Numbered from the stretch's first letter, positions 25,282 to 34,840 are shown. The stretch: DNA of 43,190 nucleotides from an uncultured Muribaculaceae bacterium (GCA_948788915.1 CAQFOZ010000018.1:1-43190), one strand, 5' to 3'. Translations and numbers: made by a program. The notes: generated by a model not told the origin, from the sequence alone.

Positions 25282-26531
25282 CTGCGTGAAGTTACTTCTG
25301 ATTCATATTTCTCCACCATCGGAATGTAGCTTTCCCCTACCGGAACATTGTTTCTAAGACAGAACTCGTCATAAACCGCATTCCAAGGAAGGTTCTTACA
25401 TTCTTCAAGGAATGCAAGACGCTGGAAGAATTTGCCTTCAAGCTCATATTTGCGAAGCATATCCGTCGGTTCGAGTAACGCACGGATCATACATTTCTGA
25501 GCAGCACGAGATCCGATCACATATGCACCTATACGATTGAGAGTGCCATCAAAATAGTCAAGTCCGTAATGAACACGATCAAGGCCACCCGCGCGTACGA
25601 TTTCACTGAAAAGATCGAGTGTGCTGTCGTCCATAATTGTAACATGATCTGAATCCCAACGTATAGGACGGCTCACATGAAGCATCAGCTCCGGCACAAA
25701 CAGCAACATCGAGCTTACTTTATCCGCCACACTTTCTGTAGGATGGAAATGGCCGGTATCGAGAGTAATCATCATATTGCGACGTGTTGCGTATGCTGTG
25801 TAGAAGTCATTTGAACCGGCTGTATAGCTCTCCAGACCGATACCAAACACCTTGGACTCCACAGAATCTTTCATCCATTTGTATGGTTTCTCAAAAATCT
25901 CGTCTAGGGATTCCTTAAGAAGCTCGCGATACATATACCGGTTGACAGTTATATCCTTACTGCCGTCATGCACCCAGGTATTCATGATACATGGATCCTG
26001 CTGAGCCTCACCAATGGCGTTCGAGATCTCTCGACACCGGCGGCTGTGCTCTATCCAGAACTTACGGATTTCAGGATCGGGATTGGCAAGCGACAGATCC
26101 CCGCTCTTAGGATGAGAGAATGAAGTTGAATTAAAATCAAGTTTTATGTCATTCTGGCGTCCCCAGTCTATCCAACCCTGAAATTGCTCCACAGTAACTT
26201 GATCACGATCAATAAACTTGCCGTTAAATTCACCGTAAATTTCATGAAGATTCAGACGATGCTTACCGGGAATCAAGCTCATGGCGTAAAGCACATCCTG
26301 ACGGAGTTCATCTACATTGCGGGCAGCACCGGGATAGTTGCCGTTACACTGGATTCCTCCTGTAAGACCACCTTCATGAGGTTCAAAGCCTGTTACATCA
26401 TCTGCCTGCCAGCAGTGCATGCTCAGGTGAAAATCCTGCATCTGCTTTAATACTTTCTCTGTGTCGACACCTATAGAGGCATAACGTTCCTTAGCTATGT
26501 TATAGCTTTCTGTCACTTTCTTATTAAACAT
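25278..26531 (-). CDS. rhaA: L-rhamnose isomerase
   Basis: A 417-residue TIM-barrel isomerase converting L-rhamnose to L-rhamnulose. It has the metal- and substrate-binding blocks HCWQADDV near residue 39, GLESYTAGSNDFY, LDTGHFHPTE and HVSRPIRWDSDHV. Length matches the family (about 418). Its start lies inside the end of rhaB (19-nt overlap), and its stop overlaps the rhaT start. Confidence 0.96.
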   Translation of the reverse strand: MFNKKVTESYNIAKERYASIGVDTEKVLKQMQDFHLSMHCWQADDVTGFEPHEGGLTGGIQCNGNYPGAARNVDELRQDVLYAMSLIPGKHRLNLHEIYGEFNGKFIDRDQVTVEQFQGWIDWGRQNDIKLDFNSTSFSHPKSGDLSLANPDPEIRKFWIEHSRRCREISNAIGEAQQDPCIMNTWVHDGSKDITVNRYMYRELLKESLDEIFEKPYKWMKDSVESKVFGIGLESYTAGSNDFYTAYATRRNMMITLDTGHFHPTESVADKVSSMLLFVPELMLHVSRPIRWDSDHVTIMDDSTLDLFSEIVRAGGLDRVHYGLDYFDGTLNRIGAYVIGSRAAQKCMIRALLEPTDMLRKYELEGKFFQRLAFLEECKNLPWNAVYDEFCLRNNVPVGESYIPMVEKYESEVTSRR

Positions 26532-27895
26532 GGTTTATATGTTATTGTGTTCGTAGAATTCTTTGATATATTTCTCAGGTTGTCCCACGGTGTCAGTCCA
26601 CACGCCGCCACCTGAACAAGAAGATTGCCCAAAGCTGTGCTTTCCGACGGACCTGCCACAACATCCATTCCGAGTTCATCAGCAGTATATTGCATCAGAT
26701 ACGCATTCTGAGACCCGCCTCCGATAACGTGCAGACATTTTATATCCTTACCACAGACATTCTTCAGGTAATCCATCACCTCGCCATATCTTTTGGCAAG
26801 ACTGCGGAAAATCACCCGTACATAATCTGCCGGGGTCTCGGGCACTCGCTGACCGGTCTCTTCACAATATTCACGTATGGCGGCCGTCATTGACTCAGGG
26901 TGGGCAAATCTGGGATCATCCGGATTGATTATGCTGTCACAGTCGGATTTTTCACATAGCGACACCAGTTCTCCGGTATCTTCCGGAGCATTCTCAAACT
27001 CGAGACGAGACTGTTCAAACAGCCACATTCCACAGATGTTCTTCAGAAAACGCGAAGAGAAGTTCAACCCACCTTCGTTAGAAAAGTTGTGTTCACGTGT
27101 TTTCTCCGTTATAAGGGCATGCGGAAGTTCCACACCCATCAGCGACCATGTGCCGCAGCTTAAAAACGCAAAATCATCTCCGGAAGCGGGTATCCCTATC
27201 ACAGCAGATCCCGTATCATGTCCTGCTACAGAATATACAGGGATACCACGGTATTCCCCTACAAGATGACCGGGCTGTACCATAGTTCCAAACTGATCTC
27301 GTCTTAGACCGATCTTCTCCAACAGCACTTCATCAAGGTCCGCTGTTTCGGCATTAACCATCTGAGAGGTGGTAGCTACAGTATATTCCATTACTGCATT
27401 GCCAGTAAGCATATATGCCAGAGCATCCGGAATCCACAGTATTTTATCCGCTTTCGGCTTGATTGTGTCAAGTTGGAAAAGGGTATTGAATGTCATCAAC
27501 TGTATACCGGTACGTTTATAAACCTCCTCAAGAGACATTTTCTTGGAAAAGCGTTCTATCGCGTCATCCGTGTGTGGATCACGATAAGCATACGGCAAAC
27601 CGATCTGCCTGCCGTCTTTGGTGAAATATGCCACATCGCATCCCCACGAGTCTATGCCGATCGACGACAACACAGTATCCCTCTCTTTTGTAACGGCTAA
27701 TGCTTTATCAATCGCACTTTCCACATAGTTATATATCACCGGGAGATCCCAGAACTGATGACCGTCTTTATGCATGATCGGATATCTGAAACGCGAAAGT
27801 TCCTTCATTTCAATCCTGTCGCCATTGAATGTGGCCAAGATCGCACGCCCGCTGCTGGCTCCAAGATCAATTGCTAAATGATATGTTTCTGACAT
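26513..27895 (-). CDS. rhaB: Rhamnulokinase
   Basis: A 460-residue FGGY-family kinase phosphorylating L-rhamnulose. It begins with the phosphate-binding motif AIDLGASSGRAI and has GIDSWGCDVAYF, AGHDTGSAVIGIP and the C-terminal HVIGGGSQNAYL. It is the first gene of the rha operon and lies just behind a strong promoter. The C-terminus runs 19 nt into rhaA in another frame. Confidence 0.96.
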   Translation of the reverse strand: MSETYHLAIDLGASSGRAILATFNGDRIEMKELSRFRYPIMHKDGHQFWDLPVIYNYVESAIDKALAVTKERDTVLSSIGIDSWGCDVAYFTKDGRQIGLPYAYRDPHTDDAIERFSKKMSLEEVYKRTGIQLMTFNTLFQLDTIKPKADKILWIPDALAYMLTGNAVMEYTVATTSQMVNAETADLDEVLLEKIGLRRDQFGTMVQPGHLVGEYRGIPVYSVAGHDTGSAVIGIPASGDDFAFLSCGTWSLMGVELPHALITEKTREHNFSNEGGLNFSSRFLKNICGMWLFEQSRLEFENAPEDTGELVSLCEKSDCDSIINPDDPRFAHPESMTAAIREYCEETGQRVPETPADYVRVIFRSLAKRYGEVMDYLKNVCGKDIKCLHVIGGGSQNAYLMQYTADELGMDVVAGPSESTALGNLLVQVAACGLTPWDNLRNISKNSTNTITYKPCLIRK

Positions 27896-27926
27896 AGGTT
27901 AACGTTATATTTATGACACTATTCAA

Positions 27927-27958
27927 CAAATGTATTAAAATTTAACGGGATTATCAAA
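27927..27958 (-). promoter_or_regulatory. Promoter of the rha operon
   Basis: On the minus strand TTTG (27958-27955) and TACATTTG (27934-27927) are separated by 20 nt. The predicted start site lies about 25 nt before rhaB. I could not pick out a RhaR operator with confidence. Confidence 0.8.
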
Positions 27959-28084
27959 TCAAAATTTAGCACAAATCGCACTTGCCTCTGCTTTGAATCT
28001 TAAAACATTTTGATTAGCACCTAATTGATTATAATATCATGTACTCCAAAGATGCATTAAAATACACAAACCCGAATTGAATGC

Positions 28085-28999
28085 CTATTCATTCTTCTTG
28101 ATTTCATAAATCATCTCACGCATGTCGTGGACATTGCCGAGAAGAATATAATATTCATATTCAAGAACATCTCCGGGGTTGATCTGTGCAGACATCAAGG
28201 GAGCGATGTATGAAGTAGCCACACTCTTCTCTTCTCCATTTGTATCGGAGGTATAGCGCCCGGCAAGAAAACGTTGTGCGAGGGGAGAATATACACCCAT
28301 CCCGAAACCACTGTCGTCCGTAAACGCCATCCATTTTTCCGGTACAGACGGATAACTGCCCCAGAAACTCTTAAAATCCTGACTGAGTTCCTTAACCGGG
28401 ACAGAACTTAACGTATCATTTTGCCACGGCTTATCGCCAAGATACACATGCAGGTTTTTCAACGATGATATAGGATATACAGCCGGAATCTCTTGATCGT
28501 TATGTCTGCCGGGAGCATAAACGCTATCTATACTATTGACTGTTATACGGTTGCGCACTTTTATAAATTTGCCGTGCAGTTCAGTCCACTGCTCCATCAA
28601 GGCATCCGCCTCCTTGTCTGACATATCCCACAACATCGGTCTGGCTGCTATGTATATTGTAGTATCTGTCAGTACGTGATTCAGAATTCTGGCCCCACAG
28701 CGGGCAAAGTTCCCGCCCTGTATGGGATTCCAGCTCCATGGAGACCATTTAGGAGACTGTCCCTCTTCACGACGGTCCACCTTGTTGCCTGCATAATATG
28801 ACTGTTGAATGTACCTTCCCTCATCATAAATATTCACAAGATTCCTTTTACTATCACCAAAATAAATATGACTTATTGAACCTCCTCTTTCAAGATCCTG
28901 ACACAACGATATCTGTCCGTTAGATATTTTCACGAGTTCCTGCGCTCCTGCCACAACAGGAAGCATAGCCATAATAGCAACTGCAATTTTCTTTTTCAT
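28085..28999 (-). CDS. Secreted protein of unknown function, probable carbohydrate-related beta-sandwich
   Basis: A 304-residue exported protein with a signal peptide (MKKKIAVAIMAMLPVVAGA). The body is rich in beta-strand patterns and aromatic residues. It includes RYIQQSYYAGN and WSPWSWNPIQGG (about residues 62-95), blocks I associate with uncharacterised sugar-related proteins of Bacteroidetes and Planctomycetes. I do not recognise a catalytic motif and assign no reaction. It starts 17 nt after the true end of the LTA-synthase-like gene (29017), so the two form one unit. Confidence 0.7.
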   Translation of the reverse strand: MKKKIAVAIMAMLPVVAGAQELVKISNGQISLCQDLERGGSISHIYFGDSKRNLVNIYDEGRYIQQSYYAGNKVDRREEGQSPKWSPWSWNPIQGGNFARCGARILNHVLTDTTIYIAARPMLWDMSDKEADALMEQWTELHGKFIKVRNRITVNSIDSVYAPGRHNDQEIPAVYPISSLKNLHVYLGDKPWQNDTLSSVPVKELSQDFKSFWGSYPSVPEKWMAFTDDSGFGMGVYSPLAQRFLAGRYTSDTNGEEKSVATSYIAPLMSAQINPGDVLEYEYYILLGNVHDMREMIYEIKKNE

Positions 29000-29016
29000 A
29001 TTAAGTATGTGTTATT

Positions 29017-29256
29017 TTAAAGTCCCCGACTCATGTTCTCGGTGCTCATCATGTTTTTATTAAGCCTTGTGGTATAATCCTGCATGAACGCCTGCGCCCA
29101 GCGTTGCATACGGAAGACAAGTTCCAGGCGGAATTGTTTTAACGGATTCCGGAGCATCGGATCTGTCGAAGTATCATATACGGCCTCAACCTTCTGTAAG
29201 TCAGGAGACAAAATATATGGCTGTATCCGGAGCAGACACAAAATAACGTCCTCCAT
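29017..29256 (-). pseudogene. Displaced C-terminal end of the LTA-synthase-like gene
   Basis: This short frame carries LSPDLQKVEAVYDTSTDP and a helical end with QDYTTRLNKNMM, the kind of C-terminus expected of the gene that stops early at 29201. Removing one T from the T4 run (29210-29213 on the plus strand, AAAA) joins the frames as DTAIYLSPDLQKVEAVYD. Together they give about 666 residues. Confidence 0.75.
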
Positions 29257-31018
29257 CTGTTCTGACTATTCCAAATCCTTTGAAGTTGTCAGATAGTATG
29301 TCTTCTCCAAGACAGACATACGGGGAATCGTATCCGGCCAATCTAAATAGCGTTGCAGCTATGTCATGTTGCGATGCCACCCTGTCGTTGATTCTCCGTG
29401 CCGGCATCGATCCATCCGGTGTATATATTATCAGGGGAATGCGATTGCGTACATAATCTCCATCAACATTTTGTCCGCTGAATTCCCGATTGCCATGGTC
29501 TGCCGTGATAATAAAAGTGGTGTTATTGTACCAGCTCTCTTTGCTTGCCAGTTCAAAAAAGTGAGCTATAGATTCATCTGTATACTCAAGCACCTGCTCG
29601 GCACCAAGTTCCTTATGATGATAACGGGATGTATCCCAGCCCTCCGGTAATACAAATGGGCTGTGAGATGTTATGGTGAACCATGCGGCTATGAATGGAC
29701 GTTCAAGACCGTTAAGGTCACTAACCACACGCTCTGCCATGGGATAATCAAACACGCCCCAAGTTCCGTCAAAATCCTCATTGATACCGTAAGAATCAAG
29801 ATCCACAATTTTACGGTATCCGGATGCGTATGCTGTCTGGTCTATATTGAAGGAGCCATGTGCGCATCCATAGAAAAACGCTGTGTCCCAGCCTTTGGCT
29901 CCAAGCAGTCGTGCAGGACTGTCTATCGTATTCTGATTATACGGTGAAAGCATGAAATGCATTGGCTCAAATGCGGGGAATCCTCCGAGGACAGCCGTTG
30001 TACCTCCTACAGAAGCCCTGCCACATGCCATAACATTGTCCACCACTGTGCCTGTCCTGCTTAATGAATCAAGGAAAGGCATCGTGTGATGCGGTCCCAA
30101 TACAGACATTGCGTCTATCCATTCAGCACCTCCGCTCTCTATCATTATTATGATGAAGTTACGTTTTTTCAATGGACCGGATCCTTGATGTTCCGACATC
30201 CGGATTGAGTTGAGTTCCTCTTCGCTGAAAAACTCAAGCAGCGGCTCCGAATTACTCTTTTTAACATTGAGACTTCTAAGGATTGTAAACGGAGAGTTGA
30301 GCACGACATTAATTTCCGGTGCTTTCCTCACAACAAAGGCGGCATCTGCTATCCCTAACGGATTTCCTTTCCCTATTCTACCTCTCATACCGGCAAAACA
30401 AAGGAATCCAACAATTAAGAAAATCACTGTGCGCCATGGCCAGGGCAACATATTTTTCGGTTTCTCTGTTCTGAACAGAAAAGCAAGCCATAATGTAACG
30501 ACAATTGTAGCAACTCCAACAAGATAGGCCCACCAGTACTGTACCGAGTATTGCACTATAATTTTGAAAATACCGCTGTCTGTTCCGACATTGAGAATAT
30601 TAACCCATCTTAGTCTTGATCCGGTAAACGCATAATATGGTATATCACCGATATTGACAGCAAGCAACAATGCCGTGCATATCCCGTATACCCAGTCAGA
30701 TACCCGCAACCAACCTTTCCGATACACAAAAGATAGCGGGATTATGCGCATGGCTATAAAAAGAATATTGAAGTATAATACAGCCGATATGTCATAACGC
30801 AATCCATGTACAGAAAGCCGCAAAATCTCTGATATTGATGGTGAGCCGCACAGATCATAATTTGCAGCGACAAACATAAACCGTGTGAGCCAAAGCATCA
30901 GCAATGCCACAGCCACACGCCATAATGTGGAGATGTAGATTCCTGTACTCGGACGCCAGACCGGATAGACACACAGTCCGGCATCTGCTCTTCCTTTGTT
31001 CAATTTACCGGTTGTCAT
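29201..31018 (-). CDS. LTA-synthase-like membrane phosphotransferase/sulfatase-superfamily protein
   Basis: The visible frame has 605 residues: about five transmembrane helices (residues 30-210), a linker, and an extracytoplasmic alkaline phosphatase-superfamily domain (about 280-590). That domain has ESGGAEW near its start, the likely nucleophile Thr in GGTTAVLGG, and TADHGNREFSG as a late metal site. Relatives transfer phosphoglycerol or phosphoethanolamine to surface glycans or lipids. The frame ends too early because of a one-base insertion at 29210-29213; the missing end is at 29017-29209. A full promoter lies at 31108-31138. Confidence 0.88.
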   Translation of the reverse strand: MTTGKLNKGRADAGLCVYPVWRPSTGIYISTLWRVAVALLMLWLTRFMFVAANYDLCGSPSISEILRLSVHGLRYDISAVLYFNILFIAMRIIPLSFVYRKGWLRVSDWVYGICTALLLAVNIGDIPYYAFTGSRLRWVNILNVGTDSGIFKIIVQYSVQYWWAYLVGVATIVVTLWLAFLFRTEKPKNMLPWPWRTVIFLIVGFLCFAGMRGRIGKGNPLGIADAAFVVRKAPEINVVLNSPFTILRSLNVKKSNSEPLLEFFSEEELNSIRMSEHQGSGPLKKRNFIIIMIESGGAEWIDAMSVLGPHHTMPFLDSLSRTGTVVDNVMACGRASVGGTTAVLGGFPAFEPMHFMLSPYNQNTIDSPARLLGAKGWDTAFFYGCAHGSFNIDQTAYASGYRKIVDLDSYGINEDFDGTWGVFDYPMAERVVSDLNGLERPFIAAWFTITSHSPFVLPEGWDTSRYHHKELGAEQVLEYTDESIAHFFELASKESWYNNTTFIITADHGNREFSGQNVDGDYVRNRIPLIIYTPDGSMPARRINDRVASQHDIAATLFRLAGYDSPYVCLGEDILSDNFKGFGIVRTDGGRYFVSAPDTAIYFVS

Positions 31019-31107
31019 AAAGTAGGTTAATCCTTTTTAGAGTCTGTCTGGATTTAACGTGACCGGCTGTGAAACAACTCCGGTCTGACAGATCCTTCCT
31101 ATTTACA

Positions 31108-31138
31108 CAAAGTTACTAATTCTCCGTCAATCTGGCAA
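31108..31138 (-). promoter_or_regulatory. Promoter of the LTA-synthase-like gene
   Basis: On the minus strand TTG (31138-31136) and TAACTTTG (31115-31108) are separated by 20 nt, with a predicted leader of about 85 nt. Confidence 0.75.
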
Positions 31139-31177
31139 CAAGGGCAACATAACGTTGATCTTAGAAACAAAAAAGAT

Positions 31178-31219
31178 AGCACGGCACATATCCTTCAATG
31201 ATCGGATATGTGCCGTGTT
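31178..31219 (-). terminator. Terminator of the aspT-aspD operon
   Basis: AGCACGGCACATATCC (31178-31193) pairs with GGATATGTGCCGTGTT (31204-31219), 16 bp with one G-U pair and a 10-nt loop. On the minus strand it is followed by TATCTTTTTTG. Confidence 0.88.
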
Positions 31220-31240
31220 ACCTTTAGAATGGCTTTACTT

Positions 31241-32902
31241 TTAAGCGGGATTCTGTTTGTTTTCGCTTGAAGAGGTCGCATCAAGATAATCTTGGTGATA
31301 TGCCTCCAGAATCTTATGTAAAGCCTTGCCAATCTTTATATAGTCTTCTGTTGTAAGATTTGCAAGCGATGCCCTGACACTCCAGTCAGGTCCGGCAAAC
31401 CCTCCTCCGTTAAGCAAAACAACGGATGTTTCATTTGCAAGGCGGAGCACTATATCAAGAGGGTTATGGTTGTCTCGCAACCACCGGCAGAACTCGTCGC
31501 CATAGAGTTTCTTTCCCCATACCATTATATCTATCTCGGAATAATAGCCCACACGATCCTTGTCAGTTATAAGCTTGAATCCGGCGGAATTCCACAATGC
31601 ATCAAGACGACGATGGATCATCTGCTGCATGGTCTTCTTATAGATATCTTCCGTGTCAAGCAGACACATTAATGCAAATAGTGTCATCTGTATCTGTTGA
31701 GGAGTAGACAATCCGGCCGTATGGTTCAATGCTACAGAACGCGAATCGGCAACAAGCCTGTCTATAAATGGTATCGCATCAGGATTTGGAGTAAGCGAGC
31801 GGTAACGGTGATGCAGGTCTTTACACTGTATCTCCGGAAGTTCACCTATTAGGCGGTCGTATATGTTGTCTTTTGCAAGACCGACAACAGCCAGACGCCA
31901 TCCTGTGGCTCCAAAATATTTTGAGAATGAATAGACACATAACGTATTCTGAGGAAGCTCATACATCAATGACCGGAAATCTGAAGCGAAGGTGCCATAA
32001 ACATCGTCTGTCACTATCATAAGATCGGGATTGTCTTTTTTTACAATCTCCACAATCCGCTTCATGCAGTGTTCAGACAATTTATAGGACGGAGGATTGG
32101 ATGGATTCACAAGACACAAAAGTTTCACCGACGGATCGCGAAGCTTGTCGAGTTCTTCATCCGGATACTGCCATACGTGTACGCCATTCTTATCCATCTT
32201 GTCAGCCTTTATATTGACAACATCAAATTCATAGCGGTCAAGATTAGGGATCTCAAGATATGGAGTAAAGATCGGAGTCATGATTGCAATGCGATCATGG
32301 GCATTCACAAGGTGGTTAACCTGCAAAGAGTCGAAGATATAGCACATGGCAGCAGTTCCGCCTTCTGTCGCAAACAGATCGTATTCGCGCCCAAAACCGG
32401 GTGCGTGTCCACCCATTTCCTGAGCCATATAAGCGCGTACAATCTCCTCTGAATGCTTCAACATCCTGATCGGAGTAGGATATTCATCACCGATAATGCC
32501 CTCCGCCCATTCCTGCGCAAGAGAATCAGCTTCTATCCCGAGCGTAGACGTGCAGTATTTGATGGCATCATGAAGCAGCATTGCTCCGGGAAGGGTAGAA
32601 TTTACCATCAGAAAATGTTTCAGACGTTCCATAGACCCCTCGCTTTCCGGAGTTCCGGCCACACCTGGATCCATCTTGAAAGTTCTTGCACATTCGCTGA
32701 GAGCCCACTGACCAAGCAGGAAGAACGCCTCTCGGGGAGCGGTAGCCACCCAGTCGGGATTTCCTCTTCCCGCATTAAGGAATTGATCCGTTGCCGAACG
32801 GGCATCTTTTTTTGCGAGTTTTATAAGCTCATTCTTTATCTCGAACGGACTCATTTTTGAGAGCTCACGTTCTTTTTTTCTGATGTTTGTATTAGATGTC
32901 AT
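31241..32902 (-). CDS. aspD: Aspartate 4-decarboxylase
   Basis: A 553-residue PLP enzyme of the aminotransferase fold type I that removes the beta-carboxyl of L-aspartate to give L-alanine and CO2. It has NPSNPP (266-271), TDDVYGTF (from 298) and the PLP lysine Lys328 in YSFSKYFGATGWR. The long N-terminal extension and total length over 500 separate AspD from ordinary aspartate aminotransferase (about 400). It lies 57 nt after aspT, which supports the AspD assignment over a transaminase. Confidence 0.93.
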   Translation of the reverse strand: MTSNTNIRKKERELSKMSPFEIKNELIKLAKKDARSATDQFLNAGRGNPDWVATAPREAFFLLGQWALSECARTFKMDPGVAGTPESEGSMERLKHFLMVNSTLPGAMLLHDAIKYCTSTLGIEADSLAQEWAEGIIGDEYPTPIRMLKHSEEIVRAYMAQEMGGHAPGFGREYDLFATEGGTAAMCYIFDSLQVNHLVNAHDRIAIMTPIFTPYLEIPNLDRYEFDVVNIKADKMDKNGVHVWQYPDEELDKLRDPSVKLLCLVNPSNPPSYKLSEHCMKRIVEIVKKDNPDLMIVTDDVYGTFASDFRSLMYELPQNTLCVYSFSKYFGATGWRLAVVGLAKDNIYDRLIGELPEIQCKDLHHRYRSLTPNPDAIPFIDRLVADSRSVALNHTAGLSTPQQIQMTLFALMCLLDTEDIYKKTMQQMIHRRLDALWNSAGFKLITDKDRVGYYSEIDIMVWGKKLYGDEFCRWLRDNHNPLDIVLRLANETSVVLLNGGGFAGPDWSVRASLANLTTEDYIKIGKALHKILEAYHQDYLDATSSSENKQNPA

Positions 32903-32959
32903 ATAATCTGTTTTTTATAATTAATAATCTTTTAGTGCAGCGTTTGAATATAACACGGG

Positions 32960-34666
32960 TTATATGAATACCATCACGAGCCCGCAGAGAATCAGCAGTG
33001 TATTGCCAACGGCATAAGTAACAGTATATCCCATTGCCGGGACAGTCGACTGCAATGAATCCTGGATTGCACCTAAAGCCGCTGTTGTGGTTCTGGATCC
33101 TGCCACACATCCAAGATTTATAGCTGGGTGGAATTTAAATATTTTGGCACCAATAAGCAGACCTATCAACAAGGGAACTGTTGTTGAGATTATACCGGCA
33201 ACGAGAAGAAGCCATCCAACCTGTTGCAAACCGGAAACAAATGTCGGACCTGCCGAAATACCAATCACAGCAATAAACAGATTAAGGCCTACATTATTGA
33301 ATATCCACACCGCCGGTTCAGGAAGACGTCCGAATGTAGGATGTTTGGATCGGAGCCATCCGAGCACAAGTCCGGAAATAAGTGCACCGCCACTTGTTGA
33401 CAAACTAACAGGTAAACCTCCAAGATGTAAAGTAATAGCTCCGATCAAAGCACCCACGGCTATACCCAAACCGACAAATACAATATCGGATGCAGTGGTT
33501 GGTTTATCCGCATAACCTATACTTGCCGCAGCCGCATTGACCTCAGCCGCCGGACCATTCAATGTCAATATGTCGCCTCGTTCAAGACGAGTCTGCGCAA
33601 GAACCGGAATATCGGTTCCACTTCTATTTATCGATGCTATCGTCACTCCATAAGTCTTGTCTGATTTACGAAAATCACTGACTGTCACCCCCGAGAAATG
33701 TTTCGAAGCGATCATCACCGGAATCTGTTCAACCGGGAATGAAAGAAGCTGAGGATCAGAAATCTCTTCACCTATCCAGGATTCGTTTTCAATGATAAAT
33801 TCACGTCGTCCGGACAAAACTACGTCCATACCCTTTGTGATTTTATAGTCGCCTGAAGGATTCGACACGACATCGTTACCGGTACGCACTCGCGCCACAA
33901 ACAGTCTGCGACCTAATGTCTCCATATATTCCTCTACCTCTTTTACAGTCCGGGCGGAATTAAAATAATCGCCTTCAACCTTATATGCGCGATAAGCAAC
34001 CGGACGCCATGCGCTCACAAATGCCGGATCTGAATCCGCAGGATCCTGATTCATACTCCTTTCAAGATCCTCTGTCTGCTGACGTACCTTCTTGAGGCCG
34101 CCTAACAACATCGGCCCCACAGAAGAAAGTATCCATGCAGAACCGATTGTTCCGAATATATAAGTCACAGCATATGCTACAGGTATTATATTTATCCAGT
34201 CAGTTTTCTCCGCTTCCGACACATTCATATTCTGGATGGCGTCTCCCGCCACACCAATCACCGCTGAAATTGTCTGGGCACCTGCAAACAGGCCGGCCGC
34301 TTCTCCTGGATTGTAACGGAACAGCTTTGCCACGACAAATGTAGTTCCCAAGACAATGACACACATTATCACTGCAAAGAAAACCTGTTTAAGGCCCGAG
34401 CCTCGTAAAGATCTGAAAAATTGGGGGCCTACACTGTATCCTATAGCAAACAGGAACAATAGAAACGCTACCTGTTTCAACGGACCGTCTACGGATATGT
34501 CAAGCTGTCCGACAAGCACCCCGACAAGCAACACTGATGTCACAGTCCCTAATGAAAATGATTTGTATTTTAATTTGCCGATCAGAAAACCGACACCGAG
34601 AGTTAAAAAAATAGCGATTGCAGAATTATCACGCAAGGTCTGCACAAGCCAGTGTATAATTTCCAT
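32960..34666 (-). CDS. aspT: Aspartate-alanine antiporter
   Basis: A 568-residue inner membrane exchanger of the AAE family with two membrane halves (about residues 10-180 and 385-568) around a cytosolic region containing two TrkA-C-like domains (about 215-370). The halves share pseudo-repeat motifs such as GVGFLIGKL with FLFAIGYSVGPQFF, and GLNLFIAVIGISAGPTF. It imports aspartate and exports the alanine made by AspD. The net charge movement plus proton use by the decarboxylase generates proton motive force. A copy of the 21-nt motif lies 55 nt upstream. Confidence 0.94.
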   Translation of the reverse strand: MEIIHWLVQTLRDNSAIAIFLTLGVGFLIGKLKYKSFSLGTVTSVLLVGVLVGQLDISVDGPLKQVAFLLFLFAIGYSVGPQFFRSLRGSGLKQVFFAVIMCVIVLGTTFVVAKLFRYNPGEAAGLFAGAQTISAVIGVAGDAIQNMNVSEAEKTDWINIIPVAYAVTYIFGTIGSAWILSSVGPMLLGGLKKVRQQTEDLERSMNQDPADSDPAFVSAWRPVAYRAYKVEGDYFNSARTVKEVEEYMETLGRRLFVARVRTGNDVVSNPSGDYKITKGMDVVLSGRREFIIENESWIGEEISDPQLLSFPVEQIPVMIASKHFSGVTVSDFRKSDKTYGVTIASINRSGTDIPVLAQTRLERGDILTLNGPAAEVNAAAASIGYADKPTTASDIVFVGLGIAVGALIGAITLHLGGLPVSLSTSGGALISGLVLGWLRSKHPTFGRLPEPAVWIFNNVGLNLFIAVIGISAGPTFVSGLQQVGWLLLVAGIISTTVPLLIGLLIGAKIFKFHPAINLGCVAGSRTTTAALGAIQDSLQSTVPAMGYTVTYAVGNTLLILCGLVMVFI

Positions 34667-34720
34667 AGTATTAAGCTTTATAATCCTTATAGTGGACTAA
34701 GAAATTGTTTAAATTTATTC

Positions 34721-34741
34721 AGTAAGTGTTCAAATTTAAAC
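34721..34741 (+). repeat. Dispersed 21-nt motif, copy 3
   Basis: Identical to 19815-19835. It directly follows GAAATTGTTTAAATTTATTC (34701-34720), which shares TGTTTAAATTTATT with the left end of the 40036-40291 element. Together they form an imperfect inverted repeat (AGAAATTGTTTAAATTT against AAATTTAAACAGTTTCT) upstream of aspT. Confidence 0.65.
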
Positions 34742-34792
34742 AGTTTCTGAGTGTTTCTAATTTATCAACACTCAAATCAAAAATTTGTTGAC

Positions 34793-34814
34793 CCAGCGGC
34801 AATATTACCACTGG
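34793..34814 (-). terminator. Weak hairpin after the nitroreductase gene
   Basis: CCAGCGG (34793-34799) and CCACTGG (34808-34814) form a 7-bp stem with one wobble pair on the minus strand. T residues follow only after about 10 nt, so this is a tentative terminator. Confidence 0.35.
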
Positions 34815-34840
34815 AATCCACACCGGTTCTTAGAGAGTGT

